Part shown: piece by piece, positions 7,215 through 14,563 of the stretch
Layout of the letters: every line of letters starts with the position of its first letter
How positions within the stretch are numbered: position 1 is the stretch's first letter
IMG/VR virus record: IMGVR_UViG_3300021088_000020
Location: 1 to 44,705 of that record
Origin: a virus
Direction: 5' to 3' (one strand)
Length of the DNA stretch: 44,705 nt
Notes under the pieces: model-generated
What the model saw: the letters and a program-made list of their open reading frames with translations, nothing else
Told to the model about the DNA's origin: nothing
The model's database searches: none
Made by a program: the position numbers and the translations under genes

Positions 7215-7716
7215 GTCCGATAACCAAGAAATCGGCATTCGCCCCAGACCCCGGCGGGAGCATGGACAGATACTTACCTGCATTAACGGGGAAGCCGGTA
7301 TTCACAGAAAAACTGCCTGCCACGGTATTGGCTCCGATAAAGCCGTCTCCGCTAGCGTTTCCCAAAAAATAGATTGGGTTGGTGGGTGATGTGGAGGCGG
7401 TGCCGAAACCTAAATCGTTATCACTCTGGAGAAGAATGATGGTAGGTGCTGTCGAAATAACATTGATTACCTGAAGGTAGTCCACATAAAACGTTTTCCC
7501 GCCTGTGACTGCGTAACCGGATGTAGCCCCCCATTTTCTAAAGGTACAGCCATTCGCTGTCCCAGAGCTATTGCAGTTGAGATAAATGGGTGCCGATACT
7601 GATGGAGTAACGAAGGTCTGCCCACCGGCCGTAAGAGCCGGACCATTTGGAAACACTGCTGATAGCGCCGTCGTTGAAATGAGTAGAGTGAAAAGAAAAA
7701 GAAATTTAAAACGCAT
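7204..7716 (-). CDS. Exported structural-like protein
   Basis: The start at 7716 overlaps the end of the previous gene by 11 bases, and a signal peptide begins right there (MRFKFLFLFTLLISTTALSA). The mature part, about 150 residues, is rich in Gly, Ser, Thr and Asn, has two close cysteines (NCNSSGTANGC), and looks like beta-rich virion or surface protein. The tandem gene 7706-8626 has the same character. A secreted adhesin or virion decoration are both possible. Confidence 0.75.
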   Translation of the reverse strand: MRFKFLFLFTLLISTTALSAVFPNGPALTAGGQTFVTPSVSAPIYLNCNSSGTANGCTFRKWGATSGYAVTGGKTFYVDYLQVINVISTAPTIILLQSDNDLGFGTASTSPTNPIYFLGNASGDGFIGANTVAGSFSVNTGFPVNAGKYLSMLPPGSGANADFLVIGHEQ

Positions 7717-8626
7717 TGTAGTTTGTGCTCCCATCTGAAACAAGAATAACGCTAGCCCCCGTGGAAAGCGTCTGGGAGGTAGAAGGCCCCCCGTTAAAAA
7801 TTGAATCCGATCCATTCGGAGTCAAAGTCACCGCATAGCTACTGTTATTGGTGATAAAATAAAGATGACCAGAAACAGTCGATGCCGCAGGCATTGTAAG
7901 AGTAAAAGGTGCGGACGTAGCGGTTCCACAGATGATCCCAGAATCAGAACTGAGAACGGTATAGTTTGCAGTTTTTGTAATCCACGTAACGGTGAAAGCC
8001 CCACCGCCCGAGTATTGCGGGATATTCAGCGTGTTACCTATAAAAGTCGCTGCACCGCTTGATCCGGTTGTGGTGAGAGTTATCGGAGCCTGATAGTCTG
8101 TTCCCGCTACTGCGGCTGATACTGATGTGGAATTACCTAGGAGAATACCGTTTACTGTCGTCTTAATCGTGATGGCTGGAGTTGTGGTAGCGGTCGCAAC
8201 TGTTCCTGCAAATCCATTGGCGGTTACGACTGATGTACTGGTAACCGATCCAGACCCCTTATTGTTGAACGTCGTCCAATCAGCCGATGCAAGACAGCCC
8301 GCCTGAGACCCGCTCGCGGTTTGGCAGCCAAACGCTCCGGCAGCAAACGTAAGTGGTGAGCTTACAGACCCCGATGCCAGATTTTTGCTTCCATCGGATA
8401 CGACGGGCTGATTGATGCTAAGACCACCCAGATTAAGCCCGTTGAAAGTGGCGTTCGTCGTGGTCGGGATGGTCAGGGAAGGACCAGAGTGAGTTCCCGT
8501 GAACGCGGGCAAGTTGAAATTAAACGTCGTTACTGGATTGGCATCGCCAGAAATTTTAGAGGTAGTCGGAGGAAGACCCGCCCAAGCGGACTGAGTTAAA
8601 ATCAACAGAACGATCAGGCTTTTCAT
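7706..8626 (-). CDS. Exported Ser/Thr-rich tail-fibre-like protein
   Basis: The 306-residue product has a clear signal peptide (MKSLIVLLILTQSAWA) and a strong ribosome site (AAAGGAG). The mature part starts GLPPTTSKISGDAN and is a long run of short beta repeats rich in Ser, Thr, Gly and Ala, with two Cys in GCQTASGSQAGC. The middle (GTDYQAP, GNTLNIPQYSG) is typical of phage tail-fibre or collar proteins. Near the end is YFITNNSSYAVTLTPNGSD, also fibre-like. The combination of fibre-like sequence and an export signal is odd. I recall similar mature N-termini in Bdellovibrio-like genomes, but cannot check. Confidence 0.8.
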   Translation of the reverse strand: MKSLIVLLILTQSAWAGLPPTTSKISGDANPVTTFNFNLPAFTGTHSGPSLTIPTTTNATFNGLNLGGLSINQPVVSDGSKNLASGSVSSPLTFAAGAFGCQTASGSQAGCLASADWTTFNNKGSGSVTSTSVVTANGFAGTVATATTTPAITIKTTVNGILLGNSTSVSAAVAGTDYQAPITLTTTGSSGAATFIGNTLNIPQYSGGGAFTVTWITKTANYTVLSSDSGIICGTATSAPFTLTMPAASTVSGHLYFITNNSSYAVTLTPNGSDSIFNGGPSTSQTLSTGASVILVSDGSTNYNAF

Positions 8627-8756
8627 GGGGGACTCCTTTGGGGATCAGCTCATAGAAATAATATCACCCAAGGAAACGACAGTGAACATCAGGGGGCAGG
8701 CTAAAATGAAGGGGAAACCAGGGCGAAAAGGTAAGGAAACTTCGTGAATAGGGATG

Positions 8757-8791
8757 CTACTTTTTCCAGAACTTCCAAGACTTCTTTTTGG
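8757..8791 (-). repeat. 35-bp repeat, gene-internal copy
   Basis: The last 35 bases of gene 8757-9089 (codons for the KKKSWKFWKK tail and the stop) match 13822-13856 exactly on the opposite strand, with the next four bases matching at three positions. The second copy directly follows tRNA-Leu. Confidence 0.95.
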
Positions 8792-9089
8792 CGGGGGGAT
8801 GGAATTCGCCCAGATGACCCCGACTCTGAGCCAGGCGAGTAATTGTTTCCTGAGCCTTTGCCAGAGAGTGGACTTGATTCGTGAAATCCTTAGACTCCAA
8901 CTCACGGTTCATTTGCACGGTCTGGAGCTGAAGCTTTAGCGTTTCGATCTCGTCATCTTTCACCTTGATGCAAGTCATCAAGTGCTCGATCCTGGCCGAC
9001 ATGCTCGCTTCACCCCGGACAGGAGCGTGAATAGCCTCCTGCCCTGGATTTTTGATGCCGGCGAATCCGTGAATTGCTACCTCGCTCAC
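8757..9089 (-). CDS. Coiled-coil hypothetical protein
   Basis: This 110-residue product has a central coiled coil (KVKDDEIETLKLQLQTVQ) and a basic aromatic tail KKKSWKFWKK. The final 35 bases of this gene recur as an inverted copy at 13822-13856. It overlaps the previous gene's stop by 4 bases (ATGA). Function unknown; a small structural or chaperone role is possible. Confidence 0.75.
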   Translation of the reverse strand: MSEVAIHGFAGIKNPGQEAIHAPVRGEASMSARIEHLMTCIKVKDDEIETLKLQLQTVQMNRELESKDFTNQVHSLAKAQETITRLAQSRGHLGEFHPPAKKKSWKFWKK

Positions 9090-9541
9090 TTCTTGGATCC
9101 GGAGATGCTGAGGACTTCCGCAGTCTCGGGATCCTGAATAATCGGATCCAAAACCGAGAGATGAACAGCGGACAATTCGATGCTGCCGAGCGATCCTAGA
9201 TCAAGCTTGGAACGGGTGATTTCAATGGTTCTATTGCCGAACTCTTCAAGCTTCTTAGAGCACTCCTCTTTGCGGTTTTCATCCTGTTCGAATTGGTCTT
9301 CGAGTTCTTTGCCATCGTCACCCTTGGGATGAACGATCTTTCCTTCCGCATCCTTCTTGGAGAAAACGAGGGTGATTTCGTCATGATATTCCTGAGAGAT
9401 GGTCTTTTTGTGCTTCTGCAATTCATCCGTGATTTTCTTGAGGTTGTAGGCGGTTTTGACCGGGAGGTTCTGCTGGGTCAAGAACTGCATAGCGTGGGTG
9501 AAGTGGGGCGCTGTTACTTCGCTATATTTGATTTGGAACAT
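9086..9541 (-). CDS. Hypothetical phage protein (DUF1617-like in look)
   Basis: The 151-residue product has a helical N-terminal half (FLTQQNLPVKTAYNLKKI) and a charged middle with FSKKDAEGKIVHPKGDDGK. The order resembles the small phage proteins of the DUF1617 type, which act in an unknown late step. It shares four bases with the next gene. The family guess is weak. Confidence 0.7.
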   Translation of the reverse strand: MFQIKYSEVTAPHFTHAMQFLTQQNLPVKTAYNLKKITDELQKHKKTISQEYHDEITLVFSKKDAEGKIVHPKGDDGKELEDQFEQDENRKEECSKKLEEFGNRTIEITRSKLDLGSLGSIELSAVHLSVLDPIIQDPETAEVLSISGSKK

Positions 9542-9549
9542 GGAATCTC

Positions 9550-9726
9550 CTACTTGATAATTTTGACCTTACCCATTTTGAAGGGCTTGGTCGGTTGTTC
9601 GATGTGATCTGGAAGCTTCCTGTTCCCAGTTTCTTTTTCATGCTTGTCATAGGTCGACTGAAGCATCTTTCCTTCTTTGACAAGCTCCTGACATTTTTTC
9701 CTGTGCGCTTCGCTGGAAAATGACAT
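9550..9726 (-). CDS. Small basic protein
   Basis: The 58-residue product begins at ATG 9726, within TAATG shared with the stop of the upstream gene, so coupled translation is likely. It is Lys/Glu-rich with one Cys (HRKKCQELVKEGK) and ends MGKVKIIK. Function unknown. Confidence 0.65.
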   Translation of the reverse strand: MSFSSEAHRKKCQELVKEGKMLQSTYDKHEKETGNRKLPDHIEQPTKPFKMGKVKIIK

Positions 9727-9926
9727 TATTTGACCCGGTAAAGCGACTTTCCGCTCTTTTTGCTGACTCCGAACTTTTTCGCCTTGGTCTGTCGGGTCAA
9801 TTGCTTCGGCGCATCTCTCGTGAGTCCTAAGAGTTCGTTCACAAGTTTTTCCTTCGCGGAGTCTACGTTCGCAGCTACCGCAGCTCTGGAAACCTTTCGG
9901 TTCCTGAAGTCCTCGTCATAGTTCAT
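9726..9926 (-). CDS. Small basic protein
   Basis: The 66-residue product is strongly basic toward the C-terminus (RQTKAKKFGVSKKSGKSLYRVK) and could bind nucleic acid. It abuts its neighbours with one-base overlaps, as part of a tightly packed minus-strand operon. Function unknown. Confidence 0.7.
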   Translation of the reverse strand: MNYDEDFRNRKVSRAAVAANVDSAKEKLVNELLGLTRDAPKQLTRQTKAKKFGVSKKSGKSLYRVK

Positions 9927-10228
9927 TAGTGAACTCTATCGGCGATCCTCTTCTTGGCAATATCATCGCGACGAAATTTCTGAGCCTCAATCCATGCGTG
10001 TGTGGCGGCTTGATCTAACGCCGAAGCGAAGGCTTGCATTGATGGCGGCATATGATGACCACCAGTGCCCTCAACCGGAATAAACCAGGGGCTTGTACCA
10101 ACGAGTCTAAATCCTTTGTCTGAAGCCTCTATTGTGAACTCAGAGCCCTCAAGGGAGAGTTTGTGCTCGTGACATCTGCGTCCTTCCAAAAGGTCAACTT
10201 TGTCAGTTTTCGTGTAGATGAATTTCAA
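9926..10228 (-). CDS. Hypothetical protein
   Basis: This 100-residue product has a beta-rich first half (HKLSLEGSEFTIEASDKGFRLV) and a helical second half. It overlaps the RusA gene's end by four bases. I do not recognise a family. It is likely a real gene because of the coupling and the open frame. Confidence 0.7.
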   Translation of the reverse strand: MKFIYTKTDKVDLLEGRRCHEHKLSLEGSEFTIEASDKGFRLVGTSPWFIPVEGTGGHHMPPSMQAFASALDQAATHAWIEAQKFRRDDIAKKRIADRVH

Positions 10229-10599
10229 ATTTCCTCCAGTAGAAGTGTAATGCGTGGTCCGGCGCCGGTTGGGTCGTCGTACATTTTCTTGGCCGTCAGT
10301 TCTACAATCTGAGAATCATCAACAAAGACGACGCCGTTGAGCGCATCCTGAATTCCTTTGGCGTAATTATCGATATCTCCGCGAGGATACAGGTTCGTCG
10401 GTTTCTTTGGTCGGGCCATGAAAAAATGGAGTGTAAGCTTGATTGGACCTGTTATCGGAGCCTTGACGTATTTCGACGCCCAAAGCGCCACATCTGCTTT
10501 ATAGCTCCTTGTTCTTTTTGGAACGTAGATGGTGCCGCGTCTATCTCTTTGGACTCTCTGCCAGGCTACAGGAGCGAATGGGAAGGTGAGGGTGATCAT
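10225..10599 (-). CDS. rusA: RusA-family Holliday junction resolvase
   Basis: The 124-residue product has the length and layout of RusA: an N-terminal strand and proline segment (LTFPFAPVAWQRV), then RGDIDNYAKGIQDALNG, whose Asp residues bind the metal, and FVDDSQIVELTAKK. RusA cuts four-way DNA junctions by paired nicks as a homodimer. In phages without their own polymerase it resolves recombination intermediates before packaging. It sits among HNH and small genes in the minus-strand operon. Confident call. Confidence 0.92.
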   Translation of the reverse strand: MITLTFPFAPVAWQRVQRDRRGTIYVPKRTRSYKADVALWASKYVKAPITGPIKLTLHFFMARPKKPTNLYPRGDIDNYAKGIQDALNGVVFVDDSQIVELTAKKMYDDPTGAGPRITLLLEEI

Positions 10600-10602
10600 A
10601 AA

Positions 10603-10803
10603 TTACTCCGCTCCCGTCTGTTGATCCAATAACACTTGTCGTCGCTCCATCCGGCGCTTTAAAATCTCGCGGCAATTCTTCTGACTGACTCGGCGGCAGG
10701 GCTTGCACACCAGGACATTCTTGCGCTTATCGAAGTGTCCGGTCGTTCCTTCGATTACCGCATGGCCATTCCTGCATATTCTTTCTCTCTTCACTTCGGT
10801 CAT
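10603..10803 (-). CDS. Small zinc-finger-like protein
   Basis: The 66-residue product has ICRNGH near the start and VLVCKPCRRVS in the middle, giving Cys/His pairs 24 residues apart that could bind zinc. The C-terminus is a basic helix. It overlaps the HNH gene by four bases, so it may act with it. Function unknown. Confidence 0.75.
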   Translation of the reverse strand: MTEVKRERICRNGHAVIEGTTGHFDKRKNVLVCKPCRRVSQKNCREILKRRMERRQVLLDQQTGAE

Positions 10804-11090
10804 TGGGTCTTCTCCAGTTTTGGGTGGACCAATCTAAAAACTCCCTCGTATTCAAATCCATGCCAGCCCCGCGCAATTAGTTCCGCTCCGACGTGGGGAT
10901 ACTTCGCGATGAAGGCTTTCCAACCGCGATCGTGCTGAAGTCGATGGTCCTTGAAGCACAGCGGAAGCAGATTAAATTCCTCATCAGGTCCACCGGCGCC
11001 ACGGCTGCGAATATGAGCTGGATCTACTTTAGAATTTCCGCATGCCAGGCATGGTTGAGACTTTATTTTTTTATGAAGGGCCGAGTTCAT
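10800..11090 (-). CDS. HNH-type nuclease-like protein
   Basis: The 96-residue product has CLACG near the start, then DPAHIRSRGAGG, EEFNLLPLCFKDHRLQHD. The Cys pair, the DPAH motif and the distal C..H..H pattern fit small HNH/Ref-like phage nucleases, which cut or nick DNA in recombination or packaging. The C-terminal 40 residues look like a separate helix and strand. It is coupled by ATGA overlaps to both neighbours. Activity is inferred. Confidence 0.75.
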   Translation of the reverse strand: MNSALHKKIKSQPCLACGNSKVDPAHIRSRGAGGPDEEFNLLPLCFKDHRLQHDRGWKAFIAKYPHVGAELIARGWHGFEYEGVFRLVHPKLEKTQ

Positions 11091-11572
11091 TTGCCCTCCG
11101 ATTCTCTGAGTCTGCGGAGTTGATCTTGCTTGCGGCGCTCTAATTCTTGCGGACTTACTTCTTCTGCGGGCTTCGGGCCGAAGGCTTTACCGAGCAGTTC
11201 TTTGATTCTGGCAGGATCGGTTGTGTAATTTTCTTCAGGAATAACGGGCTTAACTTGAACACTAGGAATGGGCCGTCTTTTCTGAGATCCGAGGTTAGCG
11301 AAACGATCAATCAAGTCGTGACCTTGCTTATCTTTTCCAAAGATTCGTCGCAGCGAGACAAAGTTTCTAGGATCGAAATGTTCTGTTTTCGGCTCATGTC
11401 TCGCTCCAAATAATGCGAGTTCGACAAACTCAGCGCCCCATTTTTGAACAGCTCGACCTATTTCCATTTCTTCTCGAATATTGATGCTTCGCCTAATTCC
11501 CAGCGTTTCCAGCGTTTTTTTCCATGAATCCACACATTCTTGAATCTCAGTAGTTCCCATCAATACCCCCAT
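11087..11572 (-). CDS. Hypothetical protein, possible replication accessory
   Basis: The 161-residue product has a helical N-terminal domain (CVDSWKKTLETLGIRR, MEIGRAVQKWGAEFVELA), a linker rich in Pro and Val, and a charged C-terminal helix. The fold resembles small primosome or helicase-loader partners, but I see no decisive motif. A second ATG lies five codons in, at 11557, with GGGGGT before it. The 320-base structured leader lies upstream. Function uncertain. Confidence 0.7.
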   Translation of the reverse strand: MGVLMGTTEIQECVDSWKKTLETLGIRRSINIREEMEIGRAVQKWGAEFVELALFGARHEPKTEHFDPRNFVSLRRIFGKDKQGHDLIDRFANLGSQKRRPIPSVQVKPVIPEENYTTDPARIKELLGKAFGPKPAEEVSPQELERRKQDQLRRLRESEGK

Positions 11573-11893
11573 ATTGATCTCTCTCTGAATCCTCTGTTCC
11601 TTCGGTTCAGATCCGAGCTAGAGACACGTTCCCTTAACCGGGATTTCCCAGCTAAGAACGGTCGCTGCTCGAATCACTCTGTTCCTTTCGGACGAGTCCT
11701 CGCCAGAGACAGCACCCACGCCAGAGCAAGTGCTTCGGGACAGACTTTGGGTTTCTGACACCCAACCATTCAGCGCTCTATCCCGGACCAATGTCCGTTC
11801 CCCACGCTCGCCCTTCTGAATACCGATAAGGGCACAATCTCGAATCAATCGCCTCGTTGGTTAATCTCCAACGACTGATCCGTACTTCTGAAA
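11573..11893 (-). ncRNA. Highly structured leader / RNA candidate with tandem hairpin units
   Basis: Eight stem-loops can be drawn in 300 bases: 11855-11860/11868-11873, 11810-11815/11828-11833, 11784-11788/11793-11797, 11747-11752/11760-11765, 11711-11715/11730-11734, 11677-11681/11704-11708, 11627-11631/11656-11660 and 11592-11595/11620-11623. Two or three units of about 85-98 bases share a GAATC..CTCTGTTCCTT.CGG pattern. The strand is inferred from the operon: it lies between the Fis-type gene and 11087-11572. I cannot match it to a known RNA class. The stretch also has an open minus-strand frame (11618-11848), but with no ribosome site and no protein-like sequence, so I read it as RNA. 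Confidence 0.5.
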
Positions 11894-12142
11894 CTACATA
11901 AGTCCGTAAGCTTTGCGTTTCCGCCAAAGGGTCGAAAGATTAATGCCTAGAGTCCTGGCCGCATCCTCGAGAGTTTTAGACTGAGATAGAACCCATTTGA
12001 TGTGAGTCGTTTCGACTTCCTCAAGGCTCTGAGCGGGATTTGTTGTGGGCTTTTCGTCAATGACAGGAGTAAGAACAATCGCCGCGCTTCCGTTTGCTAA
12101 AACGCGAAATCGGGCAATTCTACCCTCGAATAAAGTCTGCAT
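11894..12142 (-). CDS. Fis-type HTH regulator
   Basis: The 82-residue product has a short N-terminal beta region and, from about residue 40, the C-terminal HTH_8 domain of Fis and NtrC-type activators (VETTHIKWVLSQSK, then AARTLGINLSTLWRKRKAYG). It has no ATPase domain, so it would act as a small DNA-binding or bending protein. GAGAGG precedes the ATG. It is the first gene of the minus-strand block that runs to 7008, and may control it. The gene faces the integrase across a 480-base control region. Confidence 0.85.
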   Translation of the reverse strand: MQTLFEGRIARFRVLANGSAAIVLTPVIDEKPTTNPAQSLEEVETTHIKWVLSQSKTLEDAARTLGINLSTLWRKRKAYGLM

Positions 12143-12324
12143 ATTTTCCTCTCTCGCCCAGCAAATCTTTCGCCGGGCACTCTACGCGGCCTTTTCTTTA
12201 GAGCCCCCGGAGACTTTGCAATCTCCGAGGGAGTTTCGAGGTACGCGTGAGAACAAACTCCATCGGAGCGGAGCGTTTCTCAACGCGCTTGAAAATTGAT
12301 TCAGTGCTTTCAGCGTGTATGAAT

Positions 12325-12342
12325 GTGATCACCCGTGATCAC
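12325..12342. promoter_or_regulatory. Paired GTGATCAC palindromes
   Basis: Two identical 8-bp palindromes have centres 10 bp apart, so they lie on the same DNA face. GGTGAC follows directly. This is typical of an operator for a small dimeric repressor or activator. Confidence 0.55.
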
Positions 12343-12560
12343 GGTGACAATTCACGCAACGCGGGGCTGCAATTCATCTCTCATGATTAGGTGATTTCCG
12401 GTGACCGCATCTAGTCGGCTCACGGGGATCTGAAATCTCAGATTTTCAAAAACTCTCATCAAAACAGCGATTTATCTCATTAGTGTTCTGGTTACTACAC
12501 AGGTCTTAAAAACCCTTGTTTAAAACTATAACTATTTGATTTAACATGATAAAAACGATT

Positions 12561-12605
12561 ATTGGTAACTGGATCTTGCGCCGATTGGTAACTTTGGTTA
12601 CCAAT
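12561..12605. promoter_or_regulatory. ATTGGTAAC repeats before the integrase start
   Basis: ATTGGTAAC stands at 12561-12569 and 12584-12592, and its inverse GTTACCAAT at 12597-12605, four bases from the second copy. The cluster ends 17 bases before the GTG start at 12623. It could be an operator for autoregulation or integrase arm sites. Confidence 0.6.
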
Positions 12606-12622
12606 ACGCCCACGGGGTATGT

Positions 12623-13729
12623 GTGGGAAAAGTAGTCTGGGGCGATAGGCCGCGAGTCAATTTCATTCTCAAAAAGCCGAACGAAGACGAAGGTCGCAAG
12701 ACTTTTCAGATTCTAAAGCGCGTCGTGAAGTCCGGGCAAAAGCCGACTCATGAGAAATTTACGAATGAGCGACTGAAAGCCATCAACTCTTCTCTCGTTG
12801 CCGGCGTCCAATCCGAGAACGCGTGTTTGTTCCAGGTCCGAGAAGTCATTTCCGATCTGATGAAGATCGAACGCCGGAAACTTCCGGCCATCGTTCACAA
12901 CGAAGAGAATCACCGAATCCTGCAAATGTACTGGGACAAGGAGTACAGCATTCGCGACCTGACCGCCCCTGAGGCTGCCTACGATCGCCTTAAACGTGCG
13001 ATCTCCGCTGTCGGAAGCCTGTCCCTCTATTCCGCTTCCAGGGAGGCGCTACAGAAGGCCGTCAATCTCAAATACAAAGACAACCGTCAGCGGGACATCG
13101 TCGCTGCAATCAACCAACTCCTATCTTTCATCGGGCGCGGGATTGAACTCAACCGTCGAGCCGAAGTAGTCGAAGACGTTTTCTATCTGACACCCGAAGA
13201 ATTTCAGAAAGCGCAACGATTCGTTGAAGATCCGATGGATAGACTGCTTCAGAAAGTCGCCTTTCACTCTGGATTGAGGACGGGAGAGAATTTTGCTCTC
13301 AATCCAGAAAGTGCGGCCGGGGCTCAATTCTTCTCGCAATATCAGATCGACCGATGGCTGACGAAACGCCACACCAAGAGGAAAACGAGCAAACGCCGGC
13401 GCATCTACATTCTTCCCGGGGGAGAGGACGCTTTCAGACAGTGGTCCGCAATTCCTCAAAAAGTAAAAAACGCAATGAGACTCCGCCGCCACGCGGACAT
13501 TTTGAAAGAGGCGTGTCGTAAAGCGTTCCCCGAGCGCGAAGACAAGCACATCGTTTTCCATGATTTGCGACATTCCTACGCCATTTACCTCGTCAGCAGG
13601 GGAGTCAACTTAACGCAGGTCGCGCAGTGCCTAAATAATAGCTATGCCGTGTGTGAGCGTTACTATTCAGGTTTCGTTTTGAAGGACGAAACAGTAGACT
13701 CAATAGCTAGAATTATCGGGAATTCGTAG
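12623..13729 (+). CDS. int: Tyrosine recombinase (integrase) 1
   Basis: The 368-residue product starts at a GTG after GGGG. The catalytic domain is from about residue 185: SGLRTGE (216-222) has the first Arg, HDLRHSY (313-319) the His-x-x-Arg box, and ERYYSGF near 345-351 the nucleophilic Tyr. The second His of the usual 'LGH' box is replaced (CLNNS), which is tolerated in some integrases. It would integrate or excise the phage at a short core site. The gene ends three bases before a complete tRNA-Leu, a common attachment target, which supports an integrase role. Confidence 0.88.
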   Translation: MGKVVWGDRPRVNFILKKPNEDEGRKTFQILKRVVKSGQKPTHEKFTNERLKAINSSLVAGVQSENACLFQVREVISDLMKIERRKLPAIVHNEENHRILQMYWDKEYSIRDLTAPEAAYDRLKRAISAVGSLSLYSASREALQKAVNLKYKDNRQRDIVAAINQLLSFIGRGIELNRRAEVVEDVFYLTPEEFQKAQRFVEDPMDRLLQKVAFHSGLRTGENFALNPESAAGAQFFSQYQIDRWLTKRHTKRKTSKRRRIYILPGGEDAFRQWSAIPQKVKNAMRLRRHADILKEACRKAFPEREDKHIVFHDLRHSYAIYLVSRGVNLTQVAQCLNNSYAVCERYYSGFVLKDETVDSIARIIGNS

Positions 13730-13732
13730 CCC

Positions 13733-13824
13733 GCCTCGGTGGCGAAATTGGTAGACGCATGCGACTTAAAATCGCAAGCTTCGGTAAAACGGGCGTGCCG
13801 GTTCGATTCCGGCCCGAGGCACCA
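13733..13824 (+). tRNA. tRNA-Leu (anticodon UAA)
   Basis: A full 92-base tRNA with encoded CCA. The acceptor stem GCCTCGG pairs with CCGAGGC, the anticodon stem TGCGA/TCGCA encloses CTTAAAA (anticodon TAA), the long variable arm is that of a class II tRNA, and the T-arm is GCCGG-TTCGATT-CCGGC. It reads UUA and UUG codons. It starts three bases after the integrase stop, and its CCA is the first part of the 35-bp repeat. Complete and probably functional. Confidence 0.95.
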
Positions 13825-13856
13825 AAAAGAAGTCTTGGAAGTTCTGGAAAAAGTAG
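13822..13856 (+). repeat. 35-bp repeat, copy following tRNA-Leu
   Basis: Starts with the last three bases (CCA) of tRNA-Leu and reproduces the 3' end of gene 8757-9089, including its stop codon, in the opposite orientation. It encodes the last ten codons of that protein but no start, so it is a gene fragment. Confidence 0.95.
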
Positions 13857-13868
13857 TATCTAAGATGA

Positions 13869-14156
13869 ATGACTGAGTACTCGGTAATCAAAGCCGATGG
13901 TATTAAACTTGATGAGACCGAAGGTGTTCGCGACACTCACGGGGGCGTCAGGCCGAGGACTCCATTCATCGATAGACCCAAAAGAAAACGCGCTTTTCAC
14001 AGGGCGTTGAAGCGCGGAGAGCTTTGGGCCGTTTATGAAGATGGATGGATAATAATGCTCGATACTCTTTACAAAGAGAGTATTAGGCAGGACTTTATCA
14101 GTACTCAGGCGGCACTTGAATATCTCTCTTTTTCCGTCAAATCGGACGCTAAATGA
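13869..14156 (+). CDS. Hypothetical protein
   Basis: A 95-residue product, basic at its centre (RPKRKRAFHRALKRGELW), with a beta hairpin (AVYEDGWIIML) and a C-terminal helix. No good ribosome site is visible before the ATG, and a second ATG four bases earlier is followed by an immediate stop. It overlaps the next gene by ATGA at 14153. Unknown function. Confidence 0.6.
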   Translation: MTEYSVIKADGIKLDETEGVRDTHGGVRPRTPFIDRPKRKRAFHRALKRGELWAVYEDGWIIMLDTLYKESIRQDFISTQAALEYLSFSVKSDAK

Positions 14157-14563
14157 ATCCGGTCTTTCTGTTGCGAATGCTCAAGCGAATGAGGGAACGC
14201 GCACGAGGTAATGCGCCTCTCTCATCTTCTGAAGAATCGTCTATAAAGAAATCTCCATTCAAGCATGAGGTTACCAAGCGGTCCGAGATCGCCATAGAAC
14301 CGGCAACAGAACATCACGATAGCGCCGATGACCTCAACTCAAGAATGGAATGGTCTCGGGAGATTACGAGGCAACGTAAGATCGCTGCGAATAACTTCCA
14401 GGCTTCGATAGATCCGCTAATCAAAAGGGCCAGAGGCCCGCATAGACAGTTCCTATTCATGCTCAGAAAGTCTCAGCACGAATTAGCTAGGCAACAAAAA
14501 TTCTTGAGAGAAGCCGAAGAGTTTTTGATGAAGCTGGAAGATGAATTCGATAAGAACAAATAA
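14153..14563 (+). CDS. Charged helical hypothetical protein
   Basis: The 136-residue product is nearly all charged helix: a basic N-terminus (LKRMRERARGN), a Ser-rich linker and a long C-terminal helix (KSQHELARQQKFLREAEEFL). It is coupled to the previous gene. The stop codon touches the CCA of the tRNA-like sequence on the other strand. It is the last gene of the plus-strand island. Function unknown. Confidence 0.65.
   Translation: MNPVFLLRMLKRMRERARGNAPLSSSEESSIKKSPFKHEVTKRSEIAIEPATEHHDSADDLNSRMEWSREITRQRKIAANNFQASIDPLIKRARGPHRQFLFMLRKSQHELARQQKFLREAEEFLMKLEDEFDKNK

Larger units (their letters stand above)
12143..12622. promoter_or_regulatory. Divergent control region between regulator and integrase
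   Basis: No gene is convincing here. A strong hairpin is at 12204-12213/12222-12231 (ten pairs, one mismatch) close to the Fis-type gene. Two copies of the palindrome GTGATCAC occur at 12325-12332 and 12335-12342, ten bases apart, that is, one helical turn. ATCTGAAATCTCAGAT near 12430 is another small palindrome. ATTGGTAAC occurs at 12561, 12584 and inverted at 12597-12605. The last 150 bases are AT-rich and probably hold the integrase promoter. Confidence 0.6.

Noticed and set aside
11590-11710. Hammerhead ribozyme
   Set aside because: One hairpin has a partial CUGANGA/GAAA-like arrangement on the minus strand, but a core base differs and the other stems are not in place.
11618-11848. A 76-residue minus-strand protein
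   Set aside because: No ribosome site, unusual composition, and the region is full of stem-loops; better read as structured RNA.
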